Shown here one piece after another: positions 54,781-63,055 of a stretch of 64,000 bases of DNA. Every line of letters starts with the position of its first letter. Position 1 is the stretch's first letter. The stretch comes from JBPOFY01 sp049889815 (GTDB lineage: Bacteria > Verrucomicrobiota > Verrucomicrobiia > Opitutales > Coraliomargaritaceae): assembly GCA_049889815.1 (NCBI GenBank), contig JBMHCR010000019.1, positions 124,001 through 188,000 of the forward strand, in the 5' to 3' direction. Both the position numbers and the translations under genes were made by a program. The notes beneath the pieces are model-generated. The model was given only the letters and a program-made list of their open reading frames with translations. It ran no database searches and was not told the origin of the DNA.

Positions 54781-56376
54781 ATGTCTGAAGATACTGAAAA
54801 ACTTCCAATTGAGCCCACCGTCGTGGACATCGTATTGCCGTTTGAGCATTCGGAAGACGTGGACGCGCAGACCAAGGCCATCGCGGCGAGGCTCGATTGC
54901 GCGATTACCGACATTCATGGCATTCGACTGCTCAAGCACTCGATCGACGCCCGCCAGCGGCAGATTAAAGTGCAGCTGCGCTTCGAGGTCGGTTTAGGCA
55001 GCCCACTATCCGAGGCGCCAGACCCGACACCGAACTATAAAAAACTCAGCAGTGAGGCGAAGACCGTGATCATCGTCGGCTGCGGTCCAGCTGGTATGTT
55101 TGCCGCACTGCGCTGCATCGAGCTCGGAACAAAGCCCATCATTCTGGAGCGCGGCAAGGATGCCTCTGCCCGCCGCTTTGACCTCGGCCCGATTCTCAAG
55201 GAAGGCCGCGTGATCGAAGACTCCAACTACTGCTTCGGTGAAGGCGGCGCCGGCACCTACTCAGACGGCAAACTTTACACCCGCGCGACCAAACGCGGCC
55301 CCGTGCGCACTATCTACGAAACACTCGTCGCCCACGGCGCACCTGAGCGCATCCTTATCGACGCTCATCCGCACATCGGCTCTAACCTCTTGCCGAAAGT
55401 CGTGATGGCGATGCGCCAATCGATTCTCGAAGCAGGCGGAGAGGTGCACTTCGGCGCCAAGGTCAAAGACTTCATCCTCAAGGATGACCAGCTCGAAGGG
55501 GTACGCACCACGGACGAGCGTGAATTTGCGAGCCAGCGAGTAGTCCTCGCCACCGGACACTCCGCCCGCGACATCTATGCCACGCTCCATCGTCAAGGCA
55601 TTCGCTTGGAGCAGAAACCCTTCGCAGTCGGTGTGCGGATTGAACACCCGCAGCCACTGATCGACTCATTGCAATATCACTACCAGCAAGGCACCGAGCG
55701 CCCGCGCCTGCTGCCAGCGGCCAGCTATCGCCTCGCAACCAAGATCGATGGGCGCGGCGTGCACTCCTTCTGCATGTGCCCGGGTGGATTCATCGTGCCC
55801 GCCGCCACCGAAAACGACGAAATTGTGGTCAACGGCATGAGCCTCGCCCGACGCGACTCACCCTTTGCCAACAGCGGTATGGTGGTCACCGTGGAGCCCG
55901 AAGACACCGAGCCCTTTGTCAAAAAGCACGATGTGCTCGCGGGCATCGCCTTTCAAAAAGCCCTCGAAGTCGCCGCCAAACAAGTCAGCGGAGGCGAAGG
56001 TCAAATCGCACCAGGGCAACGCGTCACCGATTTCCTGAAAGCTCGCGATTCACAGGAGCTCCCAAAAACCAGCTACTTCCCCGGCATCACACCCGCACGC
56101 ATCGACGAACTCCTGCCCGACTGGATCGTCGACCGTATGCGACGCGGGCTGACCATATTCGGACAACAAATGCGCGGCTACATCACCGAAGACTGCAACC
56201 TAATTGGCCTCGAAACCCGCACCAGCTCCCCCGTGCGCATCCCCCGCGATACAGAGACCCTACAACACCCCGAAATCAAAGGCCTCTTCCCCTGCGGTGA
56301 GGGTGCGGGTTTCGCGGGTGGTATCGTTAGTGCAGCTTTGGACGGCATCCGCTGCGCTGAAGCAACCTGTGCGTAA
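54781..56376 (+). CDS. FAD-dependent dehydrogenase, COG2509 type
   Basis: This 531-residue flavoprotein has the uncharacterised COG2509 layout: a small N-terminal domain (residues 1-90, EPTVVDIVLPFEHSEDVD...) then the FAD-binding Rossmann motif VIIVGCGPAGMFAALRC (~95-111). It continues with LERGKDASARRFDLGPILKEG, the SNYCFGEGGAGTYSDGKLYTR stretch that names this family, and a C-terminal GLFPCGEGAGFAGGIVSAALDG. Substrates are unknown. It is monocistronic here. Confidence 0.9.
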   Translation: MSEDTEKLPIEPTVVDIVLPFEHSEDVDAQTKAIAARLDCAITDIHGIRLLKHSIDARQRQIKVQLRFEVGLGSPLSEAPDPTPNYKKLSSEAKTVIIVGCGPAGMFAALRCIELGTKPIILERGKDASARRFDLGPILKEGRVIEDSNYCFGEGGAGTYSDGKLYTRATKRGPVRTIYETLVAHGAPERILIDAHPHIGSNLLPKVVMAMRQSILEAGGEVHFGAKVKDFILKDDQLEGVRTTDEREFASQRVVLATGHSARDIYATLHRQGIRLEQKPFAVGVRIEHPQPLIDSLQYHYQQGTERPRLLPAASYRLATKIDGRGVHSFCMCPGGFIVPAATENDEIVVNGMSLARRDSPFANSGMVVTVEPEDTEPFVKKHDVLAGIAFQKALEVAAKQVSGGEGQIAPGQRVTDFLKARDSQELPKTSYFPGITPARIDELLPDWIVDRMRRGLTIFGQQMRGYITEDCNLIGLETRTSSPVRIPRDTETLQHPEIKGLFPCGEGAGFAGGIVSAALDGIRCAEATCA

Positions 56377-56476
56377 ACATGCTCGCCATCCAAGCTTCCA
56401 AATATAGCTAATTTATACGAGACCAGAAAACTAAACCTCTAGCGACGAAGGAGCCAGCGATTTAATCCCCCGCATC

Positions 56477-57199
56477 CTACACCCGCCCTACACGCATGAT
56501 CTCAGCTGTGATGGAATCCAGCTCGGCTTCGTGCTGTTTGCAATCAGAATCATAACTCTCCAACAAGGCCCAGAAACGCTTCGAATGATTCATCTCGGTA
56601 AGATGAGCGAGCTCATGTAAGATCACATAGTCCTGCAGCTCGGGTACGAGTAAAATGAGGCGCCAGTTTAGGGAAATACCGCGACTACTAGAACAGGAAC
56701 CCCAGCGGCTGGATTGATCGCGCACGCTGAGTTTGCCATAGTCCAATCCCAGGCGCTGGGCATGATACGGAACACGGCAACTCAAGGCATCTTTGGCAAA
56801 GCGACGAACTAATTGCAGCAGCGCGGCATCCCGATCGGCTTCTTCCTCAGGAATCCGTAGCACCAGTTCGGAGCCACCTGCAGTAAAGGTATAATCCGCA
56901 CGTTTACGATCGGCCACCTGTTGCATGATCACATGAAACCGGTCACCGCTTCCAGAGATGTGAGGATGCTCTTCCAGCCAATCTTTCAAGCTTCGCGCCG
57001 GTGGTGTTTTAGCCAACTGCTGCTCAATCCACAGCCGTTGCTTTTCGGCAAACTTCAAAGCCTCCTTGTCGGAGCAGCGACACGGCACTGACAGAACTAC
57101 CTGATTGTGATGCCCGATGCTCAATTTCAAATGACGCGTCCCCTTGCACCGGTAAATCTCTACGGGGAGCTGTCGTTCATCTGAAAGGGGGAAATGCAT
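56477..57199 (-). CDS. YgjP-like (DUF45/M48) metallopeptidase
   Basis: This 240-residue protein carries LHELAHLTEMNHSKRFWALLE, the HExxH...H zinc motif with the downstream NHSKRFW typical of YgjP/DUF45 (WLM-like) proteins. An SSRWGSCSSSRGISLNWRL stretch upstream matches the family's conserved WGSC region. Substrate and role are unknown. The inverted-repeat remnant at 57222-57315 begins 23 nt upstream of its start. Confidence 0.88.
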   Translation of the reverse strand: MHFPLSDERQLPVEIYRCKGTRHLKLSIGHHNQVVLSVPCRCSDKEALKFAEKQRLWIEQQLAKTPPARSLKDWLEEHPHISGSGDRFHVIMQQVADRKRADYTFTAGGSELVLRIPEEEADRDAALLQLVRRFAKDALSCRVPYHAQRLGLDYGKLSVRDQSSRWGSCSSSRGISLNWRLILLVPELQDYVILHELAHLTEMNHSKRFWALLESYDSDCKQHEAELDSITAEIMRVGRV

Positions 57200-57221
57200 T
57201 GGACGAAATACTCAGGGAAAA

Positions 57222-57315
57222 TTTAACCGCCCGCGACTGCGTCGCTTGAGAACGCGGAGGGCACGGAGAATGGATTACCTACTCTCAATTCAACTGTGCG
57301 TCCTCTGCGGTTAAA
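57222..57315. repeat. MITE-like remnant with 9-bp terminal inverted repeats
   Basis: TTTAACCGC (57222-57230) and GCGGTTAAA (57307-57315) are a perfect 9-bp terminal inverted repeat bounding 94 bp. Internally AACGCGGAGGGCACGGAGAA-type and its approximate complement GTGCGTCCTCTGCGGTT occur, as in 'ACGCGGAGGACACGGAGAA' repeats that flank GxxExxY genes elsewhere. No ORF lies inside. It looks like an empty relic of such an element, upstream of the metallopeptidase gene. Confidence 0.55.
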
Positions 57316-57389
57316 CATAACAATTGGTGAGTTATATTTTGAATGGGTCGAGGGGTGAACCCTCTCCTACGAACTCGATCCACCAGCAT

Positions 57390-57433
57390 CTATCTTCCAC
57401 CTACTACCTTCTACCTACTACCTTCTACCTTCT
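57390..57433. repeat. Pyrimidine-rich simple repeat after mazG
   Basis: A short run of CTACCTT and CTACCTA-type units with no G on the plus strand lies just 3' of the mazG stop. It resembles other plus-strand pyrimidine-rich stretches at 58777-58860 and 61293-61323. Confidence 0.65.
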
Positions 57434-57435
57434 GA

Positions 57436-58092
57436 TCAGCTTTCCAGCTGGTCTACTACATTCTGCGCGTAGCGACGGAGGGCAGACTCGGCGTCTAATT
57501 TCTTGATGCGGCAGGCGGCGACGATTTCGAAGAGTTGTTTGCCAAGTGCGGCTTCATCGGCAGCGAGTGCGGCAGCGGTCATTTCGATGCCGCCTTCATC
57601 GATTACGTCGCCTGCATCCATTCGCTGCTTTTGTATCTGCTTGTACACATCCTGTGCAAACATGAGGGCGGGTAATTGCCTCGGCAGATCTTTGAATTTG
57701 CCCTGCTGTTGAGGGCCGCGTTTCTTTTCGGCTGCCTTGATCTCGTCCCATTGTTTGAGCACGGCATCGGAATCGCCGAGCGTATTTTCGCCGAACACAT
57801 GCGGATGCCGGTGCACTAATTTATCATTCACCACATGGCAGACCTTATCGAAATCAAAGTGCCCAGCCTCCTGCGCCATTTGCGTATGCATCACTACTTG
57901 CAGCAACACGTCGCCGAGCTCCTCCTCCATGTGATGCATGTCGAGACGATCAATGGTCTGTAAGAGCTCGCAGCACTCGTCGATCAAGCACTCGGCAATG
58001 GAATGATGGTCTTGCTCAATATCCCAGGGGCAACCGGTCTCCGGTTCACGCAGGGCTGCAACCGTTTTGATTAATTTGTCGATTCCACTCAT
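57436..58092 (-). CDS. mazG: MazG nucleoside triphosphate pyrophosphohydrolase
   Basis: MazG hydrolyses (d)NTPs to NMP and PPi. The 218-residue protein has the first MazG domain with the catalytic helix pair ECLIDECCELLQTIDR (DECCELLQ) and MEEELGDVLLQVVMHTQMAQEAG, where Glu and Asp residues bind Mg2+. The rest matches the shorter second half with EEIKAAEKKRGPQ. It is shorter than E. coli MazG (263), which carries two domains. The simple repeat downstream touches its stop. Confidence 0.92.
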   Translation of the reverse strand: MSGIDKLIKTVAALREPETGCPWDIEQDHHSIAECLIDECCELLQTIDRLDMHHMEEELGDVLLQVVMHTQMAQEAGHFDFDKVCHVVNDKLVHRHPHVFGENTLGDSDAVLKQWDEIKAAEKKRGPQQQGKFKDLPRQLPALMFAQDVYKQIQKQRMDAGDVIDEGGIEMTAAALAADEAALGKQLFEIVAACRIKKLDAESALRRYAQNVVDQLES

Positions 58093-58394
58093 GGGACTAT
58101 TGCTGTCGGACTGATCCGGAATTGCGAATTAAAAAAAGATTGGCCCGCGAAGATTCGCTAGGGTAACGTTGTCACGCCGAGGCGACCGTTCGCCAATAAT
58201 GGCCGAACAATCATCCACATTATTACGGCGGACGAAGCGAACGGTGCGCTCAGCGAGCGCACCCTACCACCAAAATCTAAGCCTCAGAGCTTCGTGTCTT
58301 TGTGCGAGATCCCTAAATCCTTTAAGCATCAATTAAGCGCCCATAAGCGGTTTCAAAAATCAACCAAACACAGCTTCGTGTTTCTTAGCGCACC
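58093..58394. other. 302-bp repeat-rich stretch between mazG and ArsC-like gene
   Basis: No gene. A perfect 8-bp hairpin GGTGCGCT-CAGCG-AGCGCACC lies at 58243-58263. AGCTTCGTGT is repeated directly at 58288-58297 and 58372-58381, each followed by tail sequences close to the 'CTTCGTGT..TTCGTG' units that flank GxxExxY genes. I take it as a decayed repeat cluster. Confidence 0.5.
58243..58263. repeat. Perfect palindromic hairpin
   Basis: GGTGCGCT (58243-58250) pairs fully with AGCGCACC (58256-58263) around CAGCG. No T-run follows, so it is more like a dispersed GC-rich palindrome than a terminator. Confidence 0.55.
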
Positions 58395-58748
58395 TTAGCG
58401 GGCAAAAACCGCCGCCCAGTCTGCCTCTTTGAAACCAACCAGACCGAAGCCATCGCCCAGCACAAATGGACGCTTTACCAGATTACCCCGACTCGCCAAT
58501 AGCTCAAAGGCCTCCGCCTCTGCCATTGTCGGCAGCTTGGTCTTCATATCCAGTTCGCGGTAATCACCACCGGCGGTGTTGAATAACTTTTTCAGCTTAC
58601 CGTTCTGATAGGTCAGCATCTGCTTGAACTCGGCAACGCTCGGTGGAGTATCACGAATGGGCAGTTCTTCAAAATCAATGCCCTGCTTTTTCAGCCACTT
58701 GGTCGCATTCTTGCAGCTGCCACAATTTTTGTAGGTGTAGATTTTCAT
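58395..58748 (-). CDS. ArsC/Spx family protein
   Basis: This 117-residue thioredoxin-fold protein has CGSCKNATKWLK at residues 9-20, where CxxC replaces the single CX10C of Spx, and IRDTPPSVAEFKQMLTY plus VKRPFVLGDGFGLVGFKE typical of ArsC/YffB-like reductases. Arsenate reductase activity needs other conserved Arg residues that I do not see clearly, so 'ArsC/Spx-like' is the safe call. It is preceded (on the plus strand downstream) by the heptamer array. Confidence 0.85.
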   Translation of the reverse strand: MKIYTYKNCGSCKNATKWLKKQGIDFEELPIRDTPPSVAEFKQMLTYQNGKLKKLFNTAGGDYRELDMKTKLPTMAEAEAFELLASRGNLVKRPFVLGDGFGLVGFKEADWAAVFAR

Positions 58749-58776
58749 TTTTTAAAATGGGTAGTGGAGACTGAAA

Positions 58777-58860
58777 CAACTATCAACTATCAACTATCAA
58801 CTATCCACTATCCACTATCCACTATCCACTATCCACTATCCACTATCCACTATCCACTAT
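58777..58860. repeat. Heptamer tandem array (4 x CAACTAT, 8 x CCACTAT)
   Basis: Twelve contiguous 7-bp units span 84 bp: four CAACTAT followed by eight CCACTAT. The last unit provides CTA, the complement of the TAG stop codon of the glycosyltransferase gene. The unit is not a CRISPR repeat and no spacers occur. Slippage would change the distance to the ArsC-like gene start but, since units are 7 bp, would also alter the stop frame of the glycosyltransferase if it extended past it. Confidence 0.95.
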
Positions 58861-60068
58861 TTCAAATTCTTCGCTTCAATCCAGCGGCTCATAAATTCGG
58901 TGCTGCGATGGTGATGGTGTCGCAACATTTGACCAACGAAATTGACCTTTCGATTCGAAACGCATTCCGCGATAGCGCGTCCAAGTAGCCTTGGAAGTTC
59001 ATCCATCCACTGCTCACGGTGAAAACGCTCTTTCGCGATGCGAAGACCAGCATTTTGCACACGTTGCCAAGTCTGAGAATTGGTATACAACTCCGCTGCA
59101 GTTTCGGCGATCCCTTGAGGAATGTCGCTTATCAAGCAACCCCATTCAAACTCTGGGCTTAAAATGCCTTCCGCACCGATCGGTGTTGTGACACTCGGCG
59201 TGCCAGTTTCAAAACCATCGAACAACTTACCTTTCAAACCCGCTCCAAAACGAAGTGGAGCCAGGTTCACACGATACGTGCGCATGGTCTCAAGCGCATC
59301 CTCAGCTCGCCCTTTAAATAAAAAACCTTGTTTAGGTGCGTGCAACTCGTCGGCATATTTTTCACCATAGGAGCCAAACAAATGCAGCTCCGCATCAGGC
59401 AAGTCCTTACGAAGGATAGGCCAAATCGATTGTTTACACCATCGTGCCGCATCGAGATTCGGAGCATGGTGAAAGCTACCGATCATAATAAAGTGCTTAC
59501 GCTCTTCAAATGACACGAATTCCGGAGCTGCCCCGTCCAGAACAAAGGGCCAATAGACAATCTGGTTTTGCGGGACGCTAAAGGCCTCCTTCAGCAGCTG
59601 CACTTCATACTCAGATATCATCAGCGTAAGGTCACTGCGGTGAATCGCAGCGATTTCGCGGAGTGCGATCTCATTGAAGAGCTCGATTCCTCCACCACGC
59701 TTCACCTGCTGCTGGCGTGCCTCACGCAAGCAATGCAAGTCCTGCGTATCCAAAACACGCAAGGCATCCGGGCAAACCTTCTCCACTCTCCAGCCAAATT
59801 GCTCTTCAATCATGAAGCGGTCAAAGAGCACCACATCAGGGGCAAGCTCCCGCAGCCAAGCATCGAAACCGCTATCATTTACTTGAATCGCATGAGACCG
59901 AATACCCATTGCGGACATATCCAGACAATGTTCACTTGGCTGCGCACTGGAGGCAAAATCCAACTGCCAATCAGCTGACTGCAAAGAGTTCAGCAAATCG
60001 ACAGTTCGCCGGCCCGCAGCTGTCGATCTTGGCTCGGGCCAAACGTTACCGATGATCAGGCAGCGCAC
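58857..60068 (-). CDS. Glycosyltransferase, GT4/group 1 like
   Basis: This 403-residue protein from a GTG start shows GT-B features: an N-terminal CLIIGNVWPEPRSTAAGRRTVDLL and a C-terminal PLRFGAGLKGKLFDGFETGTPSVTTPIGAEG, in which FGAGLKGKLFDGFETGTP is the glycine-rich nucleotide-sugar loop and ExxP-type motif of retaining transferases. It is probably cytosolic and lacks membrane helices. Donor and acceptor are unknown. Its stop codon comes from the heptamer array, and its 5' end overlaps the truncated pilT-like ORF. Confidence 0.87.
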   Translation of the reverse strand: MRCLIIGNVWPEPRSTAAGRRTVDLLNSLQSADWQLDFASSAQPSEHCLDMSAMGIRSHAIQVNDSGFDAWLRELAPDVVLFDRFMIEEQFGWRVEKVCPDALRVLDTQDLHCLREARQQQVKRGGGIELFNEIALREIAAIHRSDLTLMISEYEVQLLKEAFSVPQNQIVYWPFVLDGAAPEFVSFEERKHFIMIGSFHHAPNLDAARWCKQSIWPILRKDLPDAELHLFGSYGEKYADELHAPKQGFLFKGRAEDALETMRTYRVNLAPLRFGAGLKGKLFDGFETGTPSVTTPIGAEGILSPEFEWGCLISDIPQGIAETAAELYTNSQTWQRVQNAGLRIAKERFHREQWMDELPRLLGRAIAECVSNRKVNFVGQMLRHHHHRSTEFMSRWIEAKNLK

Positions 60069-60271
60069 AACAAGCAGCTAGTTAGCAAACGATACCGCCG
60101 CTGCTCAATAAACTCGCGTGCATCTTCTGGTGCGATCGGCTCCATCTCGACCGACTCAAAGTGACCGCTCAAGCGAAGGAAAGCTGGCTTATTCGATTTA
60201 ATATGAACATCACTCGCTCCACTTTCAACAGCGAGGAGGAGTAGACCATGCATTGTTTCGAGAACCGACAT
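60056..60271 (-). pseudogene. Truncated PilT/PilU-type ATPase N-terminus
   Basis: This 71-residue ORF matches the first ~56 residues of PilT-type ATPases: LLLLAVESGASDVHIKSNKPAFLRLSGHFESVEMEPIAPEDAREFIEQ, with the family's GASDxHI and RxxGxxxxxxxxPL..ED pattern. After FIEQ it becomes unrelated and stops inside the first codons of the glycosyltransferase gene. The RecA-like ATPase core with Walker A is missing, and no remnant follows. A deletion fused the 5' end to the glycosyltransferase region. Confidence 0.72.
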
Positions 60272-60386
60272 AATGTATAGGATTTGCTTGGATGTAGACG
60301 AAATTTTCTGTTGAACATAGTCAACGATATCGCCGTGCTAATGGCCACCACGATCGAAGACCGCCAATATTCTTTCTGAAACAAAC

Positions 60387-61277
60387 ATGAAGACAAATCA
60401 ATTTTCCGGTGTTTTCACTGCTCTTGCAACACCGATGCACGACAACTCTGTGTCCTACAATGACCTAGAGGCACTGGTCGCGCATCAGCTTGCGGGTAAC
60501 ATCGACGGTCTGGTTTCCGTAGGAACCACCGGAGAATCTCCTACCTTGAACAGCGATGAGCACATTGAGGTGATCCGCGCAACCGTGGCAGTCGCTGGTG
60601 GCAAAGTACCCGTCTATGCGGGCACCGGTTCAAACTCGACCGATGAGGCAATCCAACTCACCAAGGAAGCCGATGCTGCAGGTGCCGATGGCTTCCTAAT
60701 CGTCGCGCCCTATTACAATAAACCGAGTCAAGAGGGTTTATTCGCTCACTTTAGTAAGATCGCCGAGTGCACCGAAAAACCGATCATCCTCTATTCAATC
60801 CCTTCACGTTGCGGAATCGAAATTTCTGTTGATGTCACTGCGCGCTTATATGAAAAGTATCCGCATGTCTGCTGCATGAAGGCTGCTGAAGGCTCCTGCG
60901 AAAAGGTCACCGAGTACGTGCGCGCACTTGGACCCGATTATGCGGTAATGAGTGGCGACGATGGTTTAACACTTCCTTTCATGTCCTGTGGAGCCACGGG
61001 AGTGATCAGTGTGGCATCCAACCTCGTCGTGCAACCACTCGTCGACATGGTTACAGCAGCCCACTCGGGAGACTACGCGAATGCACGTAAAACCTTTCTG
61101 CACTACTATCCACTTTTCAAAGCCATCTTCCTTGAGCCCAATCCTGTGCCGATTAAATATGCGCTCAAGCAAGCCGGCATCATTCAATCCGATGAAGTTC
61201 GTCTCCCACTCAGCCCACTGACTAACGAAACAAGAGCCGCGTTGGATCTGGTTCTAAAAGATCTCGGACTTATTTAG
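60387..61277 (+). CDS. dapA: 4-hydroxy-tetrahydrodipicolinate synthase
   Basis: DapA condenses pyruvate and aspartate semialdehyde in the lysine/meso-DAP pathway. The 296-residue TIM-barrel has GVFTALATPMHDN, the VGTTGESPTLNSDEH stretch, APYYNKPSQEG, ILYSIPSRCGIEIS and the Schiff-base Lys in CCMKAAEGSC. Length is standard. It is followed by dapB (51 nt) and ruvA, likely a single transcript. No lysine riboswitch was seen upstream. Confidence 0.97.
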   Translation: MKTNQFSGVFTALATPMHDNSVSYNDLEALVAHQLAGNIDGLVSVGTTGESPTLNSDEHIEVIRATVAVAGGKVPVYAGTGSNSTDEAIQLTKEADAAGADGFLIVAPYYNKPSQEGLFAHFSKIAECTEKPIILYSIPSRCGIEISVDVTARLYEKYPHVCCMKAAEGSCEKVTEYVRALGPDYAVMSGDDGLTLPFMSCGATGVISVASNLVVQPLVDMVTAAHSGDYANARKTFLHYYPLFKAIFLEPNPVPIKYALKQAGIIQSDEVRLPLSPLTNETRAALDLVLKDLGLI

Positions 61278-61328
61278 TCACGCAGTTAGGCATTTCCTTC
61301 TCTATTCTATCGTCTACCTTCTTTTCCA

Positions 61329-62066
61329 ATGCCTCTTAAAATTTTACTCAACGGTTCCCGCGGGCGCATGGGCGTCGCCATCGCAAATGTCGCAGAAGCT
61401 AACAACGCGGTGATCGAAGCTGCATGCGATACTGGAGATGACGCCAGCGCAGTCGTTGACGGTTGCGAAGCGATCATCGATTTCAGTTTTCACGAGGTCA
61501 CCAAGGGAATCGCCGAGCTCGCAGTGAAACATAATATTCCGCTCGTAATCGGAACAACTGGACACACCACGGAAGAAAAAGCTGCCATCCACAAAACTGT
61601 CGATGGCAAGATACCAGTCGTCTGGGCGGGCAACTATTCCGTCGGCGTGAACACACTTAACTATCTCACACGCAAGGCTGCATCCATCCTCGGCGAACAC
61701 TACGAGCCTGAAGTAATGGAGATGCACCATCACCACAAAAAGGATGCGCCAAGTGGCACGGCCGAGCGACTCATCGAGATCCTAAAGGAAGGTTACTCCA
61801 TGAGCGATGATGACATCACCCATGGCCGCGAAGGTCTGGTCGGCGCGCGCCCAGAAAAAGAGATCGGCGTGCACGCAATTCGCGGAGGTGACATTGTCGG
61901 CGAACACACAGTCTATTTCATTGGCGATGGCGAACGCATTGAGCTGACCCACAAAGCAACCGACCGAAAGATTTTTGCACAAGGTGCCGTGCGCGCTGCA
62001 GCATGGGCCGTCGGCAAAACGCCTGCCGTCTACAACATGGAAGACGTATTAGGCTTGGCTGATTAG
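61329..62066 (+). CDS. dapB: 4-hydroxy-tetrahydrodipicolinate reductase
   Basis: DapB reduces the DapA product with NAD(P)H. The 245-residue protein has the Rossmann motif ILLNGSRGRMGVAIANV, GTTGHTTEEK, WAGNYSVGVNTL, and the signature EVMEMHHHHKKDAPSGTAERL with the catalytic His and Lys. It is on the same strand as dapA, 51 nt downstream, and precedes ruvA by 31 nt. Confidence 0.97.
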   Translation: MPLKILLNGSRGRMGVAIANVAEANNAVIEAACDTGDDASAVVDGCEAIIDFSFHEVTKGIAELAVKHNIPLVIGTTGHTTEEKAAIHKTVDGKIPVVWAGNYSVGVNTLNYLTRKAASILGEHYEPEVMEMHHHHKKDAPSGTAERLIEILKEGYSMSDDDITHGREGLVGARPEKEIGVHAIRGGDIVGEHTVYFIGDGERIELTHKATDRKIFAQGAVRAAAWAVGKTPAVYNMEDVLGLAD

Positions 62067-62097
62067 ATTCTACGCAGTACCCACTATCCACTAACAA

Positions 62098-62697
62098 GTG
62101 ATTTCCCGTATCAAAGGAACCGTTCTCGAAGCCACTCCCCTCCAAGTAGTGCTTGAAGCGGGTGGCTTGGGATATGAAGTCAATATTCCAGTTACGACTG
62201 CAGAGAAAGTGCCCGGCATCGGTAGTGATTGTAGTCTGTTTGTGCACTCAGTGTATCGCGAAGACAGTGCAACCCTCTACGGCTTTGCGACGCGAGAAGA
62301 CCGCGATTTCTTTAGACTCCTCGTCGAAAAGGTCTCTGGGATCGGGCCCAAGATTGGTATCAGTATTCTGAGCCGCATGTCACCCGAGCTCCTTCGCAGC
62401 GCAATCGCCAATTCAGATGTCGGCCTACTTTCAAAGTGCCCCGGCATCGGAAAAAAGACCGCCGAGCGCCTCGTAATTGAACTCAAAGACAAAGTCGGCT
62501 TAACCAGCACCGCCGACTCACCAGATGCAACTGGAAAGAGTGTTTCAAACCATCCAAGTACTTACCAAGATGCCGTCGCTGGGCTGATAATCCTCGGCTA
62601 TAAGCCCGCCGAAGCAGATAAGCTGACTCGCAAAGCTGCCAACCAATTACCTGCGAACGCCAGTGTCGAATCGCTGATCAAAACCGCGCTATCCTAG
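62098..62697 (+). CDS. ruvA: Holliday junction helicase subunit RuvA
   Basis: RuvA binds Holliday junctions and recruits the RuvB motor. The 199-residue protein starts at GTG. It has the N-terminal OB domain (ISRIKGTVLEATP, ..VVLEAGGLGYEVNIP), the two HhH motifs (LVEKVSGIGPKIGISIL and LSKCPGIGKKTAERLVIEL), and the flexible acidic linker plus C-terminal RuvB-binding domain. Its stop overlaps that of the convergent small Cys protein by 4 nt. Confidence 0.97.
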   Translation: MISRIKGTVLEATPLQVVLEAGGLGYEVNIPVTTAEKVPGIGSDCSLFVHSVYREDSATLYGFATREDRDFFRLLVEKVSGIGPKIGISILSRMSPELLRSAIANSDVGLLSKCPGIGKKTAERLVIELKDKVGLTSTADSPDATGKSVSNHPSTYQDAVAGLIILGYKPAEADKLTRKAANQLPANASVESLIKTALS

Positions 62698-62939
62698 TCT
62701 GCCGCAGCGCGTATCTCGCGCATCTTCGCACGTTCCTTATCAAACTTTTCACGGTTGCAGCGACAATGAGGGCAAAGAGGACTGTTATATAGCAAGATGA
62801 ATTTTTCGCTAAGCTTAAGTGGACGTTTTTGGCCCTCCTCCACCATGCGTAGCGCTGGGCCGCAGCTTGGCACAATCGCACCGATCACATCAAACGCGCA
62901 ATCTGCGAAACTTTTTGACTGGGGAGCTTTTTTTTCCAT
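62694..62939 (-). CDS. Small Cys-containing protein, unknown function
   Basis: This 81-residue protein contains SPLCPHCRCNREKFDKERAKMREIR near the C-terminus, a CxxCxC cluster that could bind zinc or iron, plus two further Cys (DCAF, PSCGP). It is charged and soluble. It resembles small zinc-ribbon or anti-sigma-type regulators of verrucomicrobia by pattern only. It shares 4 nt with the convergent ruvA stop. The family is not identified. Confidence 0.6.
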   Translation of the reverse strand: MEKKAPQSKSFADCAFDVIGAIVPSCGPALRMVEEGQKRPLKLSEKFILLYNSPLCPHCRCNREKFDKERAKMREIRAAAD

Positions 62940-63055
62940 CTGTCGTCATCGTAAAACGAAAATCAGATTTTACCAGTCTCTGATTACATTTTCTTTGAAT
63001 CTATCCGGCTAGAAATTCCATTGATTGCTTCACTTACTTTGTTCTGCCTCCCTTT

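Noticed and set aside
58777..58860. Tandem repeats as a CRISPR array
   Set aside because: Units are 7 bp with no spacers and there are no cas genes.
60272..60386. Lysine riboswitch upstream of dapA
   Set aside because: The 115-bp gap is too short and lacks the riboswitch core motifs.
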